A stretch of DNA of 64,000 nt from Schaalia hyovaginalis. Its GTDB lineage: Bacteria > Actinomycetota > Actinomycetes > Actinomycetales > Actinomycetaceae. Within the stretch, counting starts at the first letter, position 1. The number at the start of each line of letters is the position of its first letter. The stretch is from positions 62,001-126,000 of the forward strand of contig NZ_JACHMK010000001.1 of assembly GCF_014208035.1 (NCBI RefSeq), read 5' to 3'. This document shows, one piece after another, positions 25,633-32,843 of this stretch. The position numbers and the translations under genes were made by a program. The notes under the pieces are model-generated. The model had not been told where the DNA came from, did no database searches, and saw only the letters and a list, made by a program, of their open reading frames with translations.

Positions 25633-27333
25633 TCAGCTCGAGGCCATGTACTCCCGCACTGCGAGGTCGACGTAGAGGGCGGCCGACCAGGAGAACGCAG
25701 AGGCGGCCCCCTCGCAGCGCTGCCCGGTGGAGGCGTTCACGTATTCGACAGGACCCGCTGTTTCGATCATCTTCATGATCCCCGCGCGCAGCTCCTGCGC
25801 GAGCCGTTCATGCCCGCATGCCTGCATGCCCTCCGCGACGAGGTACGACGTATTCGCCCAGACGGGCCCGCGCCACATGACGTCGGCGCGGTAGGCGTCG
25901 TCGTCGAAGGACACGACGGGCAGCGAGTACTGCGACGAGAAGCGGTTCTCGGATCGGATGTCCTCGCTCAGGCTCCGAGCGATCCCTTCCGGAAGGCCTC
26001 CTGCGAATGATGCGAGCAAGTGGACGATCGTGCGATGCGGGATCCGCCGATGCGCGTTGCGCGCGACGAACATCTGCTCGTCCGCGTCCCACAGATCCAG
26101 CAGCAGACGACGGGTGTCCTCAGCGCGATGAGCGTGGCGATCAGCCTCGTCGTCGCAGTGCCCCAGCCCCTCGCGCCGCCACGAAGCGAGAATCTCATCC
26201 TGGCGCACGAGGTATGCCAGCAGGTCCGGCGTCTCAACGGGCAATTCGTAATCGAAGACGGGGCTGTCATCCAGACCTGAGGAATACGGGTGGGCGTACA
26301 CGGGAGGGATCCCCTGGGCGAACCACCACTCCTGGCTCTTCGCGATCGAAGCGGAGAAGCGCTCGATCTGCTGGGAGCGCACCGAGGGCGAGGTGGATGC
26401 GAGCACCTTCTCCAATGCCCAGGCGGTCAACGGGGGCTTCGTGAGGGGCACGGCGCCGAGTCCGATGCTGGCCGAACCCTCCGCTTCCAGTTTGAGGCGG
26501 TCGGCGGGCGGCAGGTCATCGGATGAGGCCAGCACGCCCTCCTCGTGGACGACATCCGGGAGCTGACCGTCATCGCCCTGAAAGCGCATCGCGATCTCGA
26601 ACTGCTCGAGGGCCAGATCCGGATCGCCGTGGGCCACGCCCATGGCGATGAAGTACGCGTCCCACTGCCACAGGCCCACGTAGCCGCGTTTCGAGGGCAC
26701 GATGATCCGATGCCCGCGCCCATCGATCACCGTGTCGATGGTGTTGACCCCCAACGTCCACCAGCAGTGGCGCATTGCGGGGACGCGGTGGGGCGCGCAC
26801 GCCGGCATGCGCGACATCCACTCGTCGACGACCCGATCCGCGCTCGCCCCGAAGTCCGCGAAGGAGTCGGATCCCCCGGATGGGCTCGTAGCGTCTTCCC
26901 CCTCGCGGGTCCGGCGTCCCTGAGAGGAGGCTTCGTCGTCGCACACGTCGACGATCAGGGCGTCGTCCTGCTCGGTGACGCTGATCCTCAGCGGATCGAC
27001 GACCGTCAAGCGCCACGAGCCGGCGTGCTCGTCCCGCCCGAAGCAGATGCGTTCCCCCATGATCGCCAGCTCGGCTCCGCCGCTCCTCAGATGCGCTCCC
27101 TGAGCGATCCAGGCGGCCGCTTGACCGCCCTCGGACCGCCTGGAGGCGAAGGAGGCGATGACCAGAAGGCACGAATCGAGCAGAACTTCGTAACGCGCCT
27201 CGTAGATATGCAGATCAGTCCCGTTCCTGGTGACGAGCAGGCGCGAACGCGGAACGCTGAAGGCGACGTGGTCGAGATCCACGAAAGGCAGCTCGCAGCC
27301 GGGGGCGGCTGAAGGCAGGGCGTTCCCCGTCAT
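25633..27333 (-). CDS. GH63/MGH1-like (alpha/alpha)6-barrel glycoside hydrolase
   Basis: 566 residues from ATG 27333, behind a GGGGGGAAG site. The start overlaps the permease stop as ATGA. Residues 1-190 form a beta-rich N-terminal domain. The barrel shows 'RGYVGLWQWDAYFIAMGVAH', 'LALEQFEIAMRFQGDDGQLP', 'FDYELPVETPDLLAYLVRQD', 'DVMWRGPVWANTSYLVAEGM' and 'AFSWSAALYVDLAV', the order seen in GH63-like mannosylglycerate/alpha-glucoside hydrolases. No signal peptide, so it acts on imported substrate. The exact bond is not predictable; trehalase or glucoamylase-type activity are alternatives. Confidence 0.75.
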   Translation of the reverse strand: MTGNALPSAAPGCELPFVDLDHVAFSVPRSRLLVTRNGTDLHIYEARYEVLLDSCLLVIASFASRRSEGGQAAAWIAQGAHLRSGGAELAIMGERICFGRDEHAGSWRLTVVDPLRISVTEQDDALIVDVCDDEASSQGRRTREGEDATSPSGGSDSFADFGASADRVVDEWMSRMPACAPHRVPAMRHCWWTLGVNTIDTVIDGRGHRIIVPSKRGYVGLWQWDAYFIAMGVAHGDPDLALEQFEIAMRFQGDDGQLPDVVHEEGVLASSDDLPPADRLKLEAEGSASIGLGAVPLTKPPLTAWALEKVLASTSPSVRSQQIERFSASIAKSQEWWFAQGIPPVYAHPYSSGLDDSPVFDYELPVETPDLLAYLVRQDEILASWRREGLGHCDDEADRHAHRAEDTRRLLLDLWDADEQMFVARNAHRRIPHRTIVHLLASFAGGLPEGIARSLSEDIRSENRFSSQYSLPVVSFDDDAYRADVMWRGPVWANTSYLVAEGMQACGHERLAQELRAGIMKMIETAGPVEYVNASTGQRCEGAASAFSWSAALYVDLAVREYMASS

Positions 27334-28187
27334 CTTCCCCCCAGACCCGATGATGCCAACGACGACATGATCTGCTTCTGCCCGATGACGAATGCGATGA
27401 GCATGGGGATGGTCGATACGGCGGTCGCCGCCATGATCAGTCCCGTGTTGATGCCGCCGAACTGCCCTTGGAACTGCGAGAGCAGCAATGGCACGGTGAA
27501 GAGCTGGGATCGGTTGAGCAGGACCAGCGGCAGGAGGAAGTTGTTCCACGCATCGAGCGCCACGATGATCGCCAGGGCCCCCAGGCCCGGTCGGATCAGC
27601 GGAAGGATGATCTGCCAGTAGATGCGCAGACGCGAAGCCCCGTCGACGGTGGCCGCCTCCTCCAGTTCCTTGGGGATCGACAGGATGAATTGGCGGGCGA
27701 GGAAGACGCCGAAGGGGTTGACCAGGATTCCCGGGATGATCAGGGCCAGATGGGAGTCCACCCAACCGATTTTCGCCATCAGCAGGTAGAAGGGGACCAG
27801 GGTCACCTGCTTCGGGATCATCTGGCTGACCAGGACGACGCCGAAGAGCCAGCGGCTTGCGGGGAAGTCGATGCGCGCGAAGGCGTAGCCCGCCATTGAC
27901 GTGGTGATCAGCGAACCGCAGACGATCGCGATCGTGATGTAGGCCGAGTTCGCGTAGGCCTGGACGAACGGCGCCTGGGTCCATGCGGAGGTGAAGTTCT
28001 GAGTGGTCCACGGATCCGGTATGAAACTCAGGGGTTCTTTAAGGATCTGCGGCAGTGTTTTGAACCCCGTGAGGACCATCCACACGAATGGCGCGAACAT
28101 GGCGATGGCGCCGAGCGCCAGGACGAGGTGGGTGGCCAGGGACCCGAATCGCACTCGGGGCAGGGGGCGCGAACCTTCAGTTCTCAT
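27330..28187 (-). CDS. Sugar ABC importer permease, MalG type (second CUT1 system)
   Basis: 285 residues from ATG 28187, starting 11 bases before the end of the preceding permease; the longer frame reads through that gene. Six membrane segments, with 'KELEEAATVDGASRLRIYWQ' and 'IILPLIRPGLG' as the ATPase-contact loop. No ATPase partner is encoded in the operon. Downstream is a cytoplasmic GH63-like hydrolase, pointing to an alpha-glucoside or mannoside cargo. Confidence 0.92.
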   Translation of the reverse strand: MRTEGSRPLPRVRFGSLATHLVLALGAIAMFAPFVWMVLTGFKTLPQILKEPLSFIPDPWTTQNFTSAWTQAPFVQAYANSAYITIAIVCGSLITTSMAGYAFARIDFPASRWLFGVVLVSQMIPKQVTLVPFYLLMAKIGWVDSHLALIIPGILVNPFGVFLARQFILSIPKELEEAATVDGASRLRIYWQIILPLIRPGLGALAIIVALDAWNNFLLPLVLLNRSQLFTVPLLLSQFQGQFGGINTGLIMAATAVSTIPMLIAFVIGQKQIMSSLASSGLGGR

Positions 28188-29145
28188 AGTGGACGAACCT
28201 CTTCTCGAAGCCGAACTGAATGATCGTGATCGCAGCGGACAAGATGAGCAGGATGACGGCCGCCGCCGAGGACATTCCCATCTGCCCCTTCTCAAGTCCC
28301 AGCTCGTAGATGTGGTAGACGATCGTGCGGGTCGCATTGTCCGGTCCGGCGTTCTTGACGAGGACGAAGACGATGTCGAACGCCTGGAGCGAGGAAATGA
28401 AGGCGATGATCGATTGGAAGAAGATCGTGGGGGACAGCATCGGCAGCGTCACCGATCGGAAGCAGCGCAGGGCCGATGCGCCGTCGATGGATGCGGCTTC
28501 CAGGACTGACGGACTGATGTTCTGCAGACCGGCTTGGAAGATCACGACGTTGAGTCCGAGCGATGACCAGATCGTCACGGCGCTGACGGCGACGAGCGTC
28601 AGACGGGGGTCGTTGAGCCAGTCGGGTGAATCCAGTCCGGTGATCGCCGCGATCGTGGTCGACAGCGCTCCGTCGACCCGCAGGAGTTGCTGCCAGATCA
28701 GCGCAACGGCCACTGACGAGGTGACGACGGGGGCGAAGAACATCATCATGTAGACGGTCTTGCTCCGGATCCGATTGAGCAGCACTGCGATCACGATGGC
28801 GAGGAACAGCCCTACGGGAACGGTGATGGCGGCCAGGCCGAGAGTATTCGCGACGGCTCTGATGAACAGCGGATCGCCGATCTGCTTGGTGAAGTTGGCG
28901 AATCCGATGAAGCGCAGGGGGCCGAAGCCGTTCCAGTCGGTGAAGGCGAGGGCGAAGGCGAGAAGGAACGGGATGAGCGTGAAGACTACGGTCCCGATGA
29001 ATTGAGGGGCCAGGAAGAACACGGCCCAATAGGAGTCCTTGCGGCGCCACGGGGCGGTCGTGGAGGAGGCGCTTCGAGCACTCGGCTTGCGCGCATCCTC
29101 CACGAGCCGTCCCCGTTTACCGCCGGTCAGCGGAGGAGTGGTCAT
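28177..29145 (-). CDS. Sugar ABC importer permease, MalF type (second CUT1 system)
   Basis: 322 residues with about 30 polar N-terminal residues then six membrane segments beginning 'YWAVFFLAPQFIGTVVFTLI'. The contact loop is 'VLEAASIDGASALRCFRSVT' and 'LPMLSPTIFF'. It lies 25 bases after the binding protein gene. Confidence 0.92.
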   Translation of the reverse strand: MTTPPLTGGKRGRLVEDARKPSARSASSTTAPWRRKDSYWAVFFLAPQFIGTVVFTLIPFLLAFALAFTDWNGFGPLRFIGFANFTKQIGDPLFIRAVANTLGLAAITVPVGLFLAIVIAVLLNRIRSKTVYMMMFFAPVVTSSVAVALIWQQLLRVDGALSTTIAAITGLDSPDWLNDPRLTLVAVSAVTIWSSLGLNVVIFQAGLQNISPSVLEAASIDGASALRCFRSVTLPMLSPTIFFQSIIAFISSLQAFDIVFVLVKNAGPDNATRTIVYHIYELGLEKGQMGMSSAAAVILLILSAAITIIQFGFEKRFVHYEN

Positions 29146-29170
29146 GGTGCTTCTACTCTTCGATCCGGAA

Positions 29171-30460
29171 TCAGTCGCCTACGGATTCCTTGACGATCTT
29201 CGCGATGGCGTCCAGCCCCTCCTGAGCGGTGAGCTTTCCCTGGTAGATCGGCAGCATGTAGTCATTCGCGATGGTGTTGGACAGGTCGGGGACGGCGGCC
29301 TCGACCTGGTAGTTCGCGAATCCTTCGTCCCTCATTTCGATGAGGGTCGCGACGTGGGCGGGCTTGCCCGATCCCGTGACGATCTCGTCGACTCCTGCGA
29401 TTGAGGGCAGGGCGTTGCCGGAGTTCGAGAGCCGCTGCGTCTGCCCGTCCCGCGACAGGAATTCGGAGAAGAAGGTGAAGGCGGCCTTCTTGTCCGCGGC
29501 GTTCTTGTTGATGGCGAGGAAGGAGGAGGCGACGCCCGTCGAGGCGGCGGCGCCGTCGGGGGTCGGCCAGCGCACGACGTCGTAGTCGTTCATGGAGTTC
29601 CCGGCGCCTTCGATGGTGGCGACCGTGTAACGCCCTTGCACGAGGAATCCGAGTTGGTGGGTGACGAACAGGGTGTCGGCGTCCTGTCCTGCGGGCATGA
29701 GGTCGGCGACGGCTAGTTCCCCGGAGGCGAAGCGGTCCGCCCATTGCTGTACGGCTTCGACGGCCGCGGGATTCGTGTTGGCCGTGTAGGCGTTGTCGGT
29801 GTAGACCGGTCCGGCTTGGGACTCGATGATCGAGTTGGTGGTCGACCAGTAGTTCCAGAATGCTGCGCCCGTCATGCCGGCTTCGGCGAGCTTGCGCGTC
29901 ATGGAGAAGAAGGCCTGCGTCGTCCATTGATCCTTGGCGGCCAGTTCGGCGGGGTCCTCGGTGATGCCGGCTTGAGCGAGCGCCTGCTTGTCGTACCAGA
30001 AGGCGTCCGGATTGACGTCGTTCGGCAGGGCGTAGGTGCTGCCGTCGAGCTGCGCCACGCGGTAGATCCGCTCGGGGAAGTCGTCGAGCTTGATGGCTGC
30101 GTCATCGCTCAGGTGCGGATCGAGGGGTTCGAGCACGTTGTTGGCGACGAGCGAGGCGATGCGGTCGTCTCCGACGTAGAAGACGTCCGGCGCTGTGCCG
30201 GAGGTCAGCTGCGTGGTGAGTTTGGAGTGGTAGTCGGTGTAGGAGGCGACGGGTTGGAAATCGACTCGGATGTCGGGGTGGCGTTCCATGAAGTCCTTGT
30301 TGAACTCTTCGAAGACGGCGAGTTCTTCGGGGTTCCCCCATGTCGACCAGGTGACGCTTCCTTCGGCCCGGTCGGCGCTCCCCCCTGCGGAGCACCCGGC
30401 GGTCGCGCCGAGCGCGAGTGCCGAGGTGAGGGCGAGGCAGGCGGTTCTTCTGAGTGACAT
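29171..30460 (-). CDS. Extracellular solute-binding lipoprotein (second CUT1 system)
   Basis: 429 residues from ATG 30460 (MSLRR), with AAAGGA nine bases upstream; ATG 30469 lies on that site and is less likely. Signal peptide with lipobox 'ALGATAGCSAGG'. The mature protein has the family 1 layout: 'VTWSTWGNPEELAVFEEFNK', 'SGTAPDVFYVGDDRIASLVA' and 'DVNPDAFWYDKQALAQAGIT'. It follows an EamA transporter gene by five bases, so the two are probably co-transcribed. Confidence 0.9.
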   Translation of the reverse strand: MSLRRTACLALTSALALGATAGCSAGGSADRAEGSVTWSTWGNPEELAVFEEFNKDFMERHPDIRVDFQPVASYTDYHSKLTTQLTSGTAPDVFYVGDDRIASLVANNVLEPLDPHLSDDAAIKLDDFPERIYRVAQLDGSTYALPNDVNPDAFWYDKQALAQAGITEDPAELAAKDQWTTQAFFSMTRKLAEAGMTGAAFWNYWSTTNSIIESQAGPVYTDNAYTANTNPAAVEAVQQWADRFASGELAVADLMPAGQDADTLFVTHQLGFLVQGRYTVATIEGAGNSMNDYDVVRWPTPDGAAASTGVASSFLAINKNAADKKAAFTFFSEFLSRDGQTQRLSNSGNALPSIAGVDEIVTGSGKPAHVATLIEMRDEGFANYQVEAAVPDLSNTIANDYMLPIYQGKLTAQEGLDAIAKIVKESVGD

Positions 30461-30465
30461 CGTTG

Positions 30466-31404
30466 TCATCCTTTCTGTGCGGTGAGTGTGAACGATGCTT
30501 GGTCTTCTGGGGAGGATCGGCGGGCGTCGCCTTTGCGTTCGTCGGCCGACGGGCGCAGTTCGGTGACGAGCATCGCCGAGAGCATGAGGGTTCCGCCGAT
30601 GGCGAGGCGTCCCGTGAGGTGCTCTCCGCCGAGTGCGATGGCGAAGAGGGAGGCGAATGCCGGTTCGGTCGTCATGATGACCGCTGCTGAGGCAGCGGGG
30701 ATGCGCGACTGCGCCCAGGTTTGGATGACGAGGGCGGCGAGGGCGGCGACGAGGGCCATGTAGAGCAGGCAGGCCCAATTCGCCGCGCTCGTCGGGAGCC
30801 CGTATCCGCCGGGGGCGGCCGTGATGTCGGCCAGAACGGCGATGACGATGAGTTGGATCGCGGCCAGGGCGAGGGGGTCGTCGCGTTCGGCCCATCGGCC
30901 CAGGACGAGTATGTGGAGCGCGTAGAGCAGGGCGCCGCCCAGCGTCAGGGTTTCCCCGATGCCGTACGAGAGGCCGTTCAGGCTGAGGATCGTCAGTCCG
31001 CCGGTCGCGATGATGACGGCGATCCATGTCCGGGCGGCCGGACGGTTTGAGAAGAGGAGGAATCCGACGACCGGGGTGAGGACGACGTACATGCCGGTGA
31101 TGAATCCGGAGATCGATGCGTCGGTGGTCTTCAGTCCCTCGGTTTGGAGGAATTGGGCGGCGAAGTAGAGCAGTCCTGCGGATGCGCCGCGCGCCCACGT
31201 GCGCTGATCGGCCTTGATGATTCGCCGTCCGAGGATCACGGATCCGGCCAGGGCGGCGATCGTGAATCTCAGGGCGAGGAAGTCCAGTGCTTGCAGGTCT
31301 TCGAGCAGATTCTTGGTGAGGAAGAAGGTGGATCCCCAGACGGCGGTGACGAGTATGAGCCCGAGGGCGGGAAGGAGGTGAGCCGTGGGGGTGCGCGTCG
31401 TCAT
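30466..31404 (-). CDS. EamA (DMT superfamily) transporter
   Basis: 312 residues from ATG 31404 with AAAGGAA about eleven bases upstream. Ten hydrophobic segments in two EamA repeats: 'LGLILVTAVWGSTFFLTKNL' starts repeat 1, and 'LGGALLYALHILVLGRWAER' starts repeat 2, with 'AAVIMTTEPAFASLFAIALG' near the end. Members export metabolites, often amino acids or sugars. Its place as the first gene of a sugar importer operon is unusual and suggests a role in sugar or sugar-derivative efflux, but this is inference. Two palindromes of LacI type lie upstream. Confidence 0.88.
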   Translation of the reverse strand: MTTRTPTAHLLPALGLILVTAVWGSTFFLTKNLLEDLQALDFLALRFTIAALAGSVILGRRIIKADQRTWARGASAGLLYFAAQFLQTEGLKTTDASISGFITGMYVVLTPVVGFLLFSNRPAARTWIAVIIATGGLTILSLNGLSYGIGETLTLGGALLYALHILVLGRWAERDDPLALAAIQLIVIAVLADITAAPGGYGLPTSAANWACLLYMALVAALAALVIQTWAQSRIPAASAAVIMTTEPAFASLFAIALGGEHLTGRLAIGGTLMLSAMLVTELRPSADERKGDARRSSPEDQASFTLTAQKG

Positions 31405-31438
31405 CGCCGTGCGTTCCTTTTGTCTGCCAACGAACATG

Positions 31439-31450
31439 GAAACCGGTTTC
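31439..31450 (-). promoter_or_regulatory. LacI-type operator (copy 1)
   Basis: GAAACCGGTTTC, a perfect 12-bp palindrome with a central CG as in LacI-family sites, 35-46 bases before the EamA start. Confidence 0.55.
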
Positions 31451-31461
31451 TATCATTGTCG

Positions 31462-31474
31462 CAACCGGTTTCTA
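31462..31474 (-). promoter_or_regulatory. LacI-type operator (copy 2)
   Basis: CAACCGGTTTCTA shares AACCGGTTTCTA with the first copy. The two centres are 22 bp apart, about two turns of DNA. Confidence 0.5.
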
Positions 31475-31772
31475 CGAATGTCAAATCAATCACGAGAACA
31501 GGAGTCGTCACCCGGTACCGCACGTCGCATCGACTGCCGAGGAGCGATGATCACGCCCCCTCGCACTCGACACCGGAGCGCGCACAGGCCGCGCCAGAAG
31601 CGCGATCAACGCCTCCTCACAGCCGACAAGAGGCGCCACGAGGCCCCCGAAGAGCCTGCGGACGACCGCCGACGCCAGTCGGATTCGACGAGTCCCGACC
31701 GGCCATCATCCCCGATGACGACGGGACGAGGACGGAAGGGGCGAAAGGGCCTGCGTCCGCCTCAAGACGGCG

Positions 31773-32774
31773 TCACTCTCCGTCGCCGAGCAATCCCCTC
31801 GCCCACTCGACCTGCTTGAGCCACTGGTAGGCGCCCCCGCCTTCATGGTTGTTGAAGGAGTACACCTCGATGTCCGCCCTCGGCGCCTCCCCCTCGGCCG
31901 CCGCGCCCCACCAGTTGCGCGCCGCGAACACGGACGAGGGCGGGCACACCGAATCGAGCAGAGCCGTGGAGAAGAGCGCGGGCGCCAGAGCCCTGCGCCC
32001 GAGGAGCACGCCGTCGAAGTAGGAGAGGGTCTCGAACACCCTGTCGACCCGATCGCGGAAGACCGCGAGATAACGGACGATCTCGTCGTAGGGCGTGCCC
32101 TCGGTCTGGGCGACCGAACGGCGGAAGTGGTTCATGAAGGGGACGTCCGGCATCGCGCCGACCACCCGATGATTGAGCGAAGCGGCGGCGATCGCGAGCG
32201 CCCCGCCCTGGGATCCGCCGGTCACGAGGATCCGGGAGGAGTCGACCTGCGCCAGCGAAGCCGCGGCCTCGACCGCGTGGTGGGCGTCGACGTAGATCCG
32301 GCGGTAGTAATGATCGCGGGGATCCTCGATGCCGCGCGTCATGAACCCCTGGTCGCCGTAGCCCGAAGCGCGCGGATCGGGGGTCGCTCCCCCATTGCCC
32401 CAAGTGCCGCCCTGCCCGCGCGAATCCATGAAGAAATGTGCGAATCCGGCGCTCGCCCAGTCGAGGTGGTCCACCGGAAGGCCACGGCCTCCGCCGTAAC
32501 CCTGGTACTGGATGACGGCCGGCAAGGGGCCTTCGGCCGACGCGGGCAGCGTGAGCCAGGCGCGGATCGGATCCGACCCGAAACCGGGGAAGACGAGGTC
32601 CAAGACCCGCAGAGTCTCAAGCGGCGTCCCAACCTCCTCGACGCGCACAAGGGACGGATCGAAGGGGTTCTCCTCCAGAGTCGTCCGCCAGAACTCGTCG
32701 AAGTCGGCGGGCTCGGCCAGCTCCGGCCGATACGCCTGCAAGTCGGGCAGTTCCATGTCGTAGCGGGTCGACAT
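31773..32774 (-). CDS. Acetyl xylan esterase / cephalosporin-C deacetylase family (CE7)
   Basis: 333 residues, full length for CE7, with GAAGGAG before ATG 32774. Family motifs are 'VIQYQGYGGGRGLPVDHLDW', 'MDSRGQGGTWGNGG', the nucleophile elbow 'GGSQGGALAI' (Ser in GGSQGG) and the C-terminal His in 'FNNHEGGGAYQ'. It removes acetyl groups from imported xylo-oligosaccharides in the cytoplasm. A strong hairpin separates it from the GH3 gene in front, which would lower its expression relative to the glycosidases. It ends the xylan operon. Confidence 0.92.
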   Translation of the reverse strand: MSTRYDMELPDLQAYRPELAEPADFDEFWRTTLEENPFDPSLVRVEEVGTPLETLRVLDLVFPGFGSDPIRAWLTLPASAEGPLPAVIQYQGYGGGRGLPVDHLDWASAGFAHFFMDSRGQGGTWGNGGATPDPRASGYGDQGFMTRGIEDPRDHYYRRIYVDAHHAVEAAASLAQVDSSRILVTGGSQGGALAIAAASLNHRVVGAMPDVPFMNHFRRSVAQTEGTPYDEIVRYLAVFRDRVDRVFETLSYFDGVLLGRRALAPALFSTALLDSVCPPSSVFAARNWWGAAAEGEAPRADIEVYSFNNHEGGGAYQWLKQVEWARGLLGDGE

Positions 32775-32797
32775 CGCTCACTCCTTCGCGACCGCTC

Positions 32798-32834
32798 CCG
32801 GGGGCCGGCGCACCCAACCAGCGCCGGCCCCCGG
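32798..32834 (-). terminator. Intra-operon hairpin, GH3 / esterase
   Basis: Perfect 14-bp stem CCGGGGGCCGGCGC with a 9-nt loop in the 69-base gap between the GH3 stop and the esterase start. Probably a leaky terminator. Confidence 0.65.
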
Positions 32835-32843
32835 CAGTCTTGC

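Larger units (their letters stand above)
31405..31772. other. Intergenic region before the EamA/importer operon
   Basis: 368 bases without a convincing gene. The first 80 bases hold two LacI-type palindromes (listed). The remaining 300 bases are GC-rich; one plus-strand frame reads 'VGFDESRP', faintly like the C-terminal part of a LacI repressor, but no other LacI feature is present. Confidence 0.45.

Noticed and set aside
31500-31772. A degenerate LacI repressor gene between the EamA and esterase genes.
   Set aside because: Only 'VGFDESRP' recalls the family. No helix-turn-helix or other ligand-domain motif is found in any frame, so it is not reported as a pseudogene.
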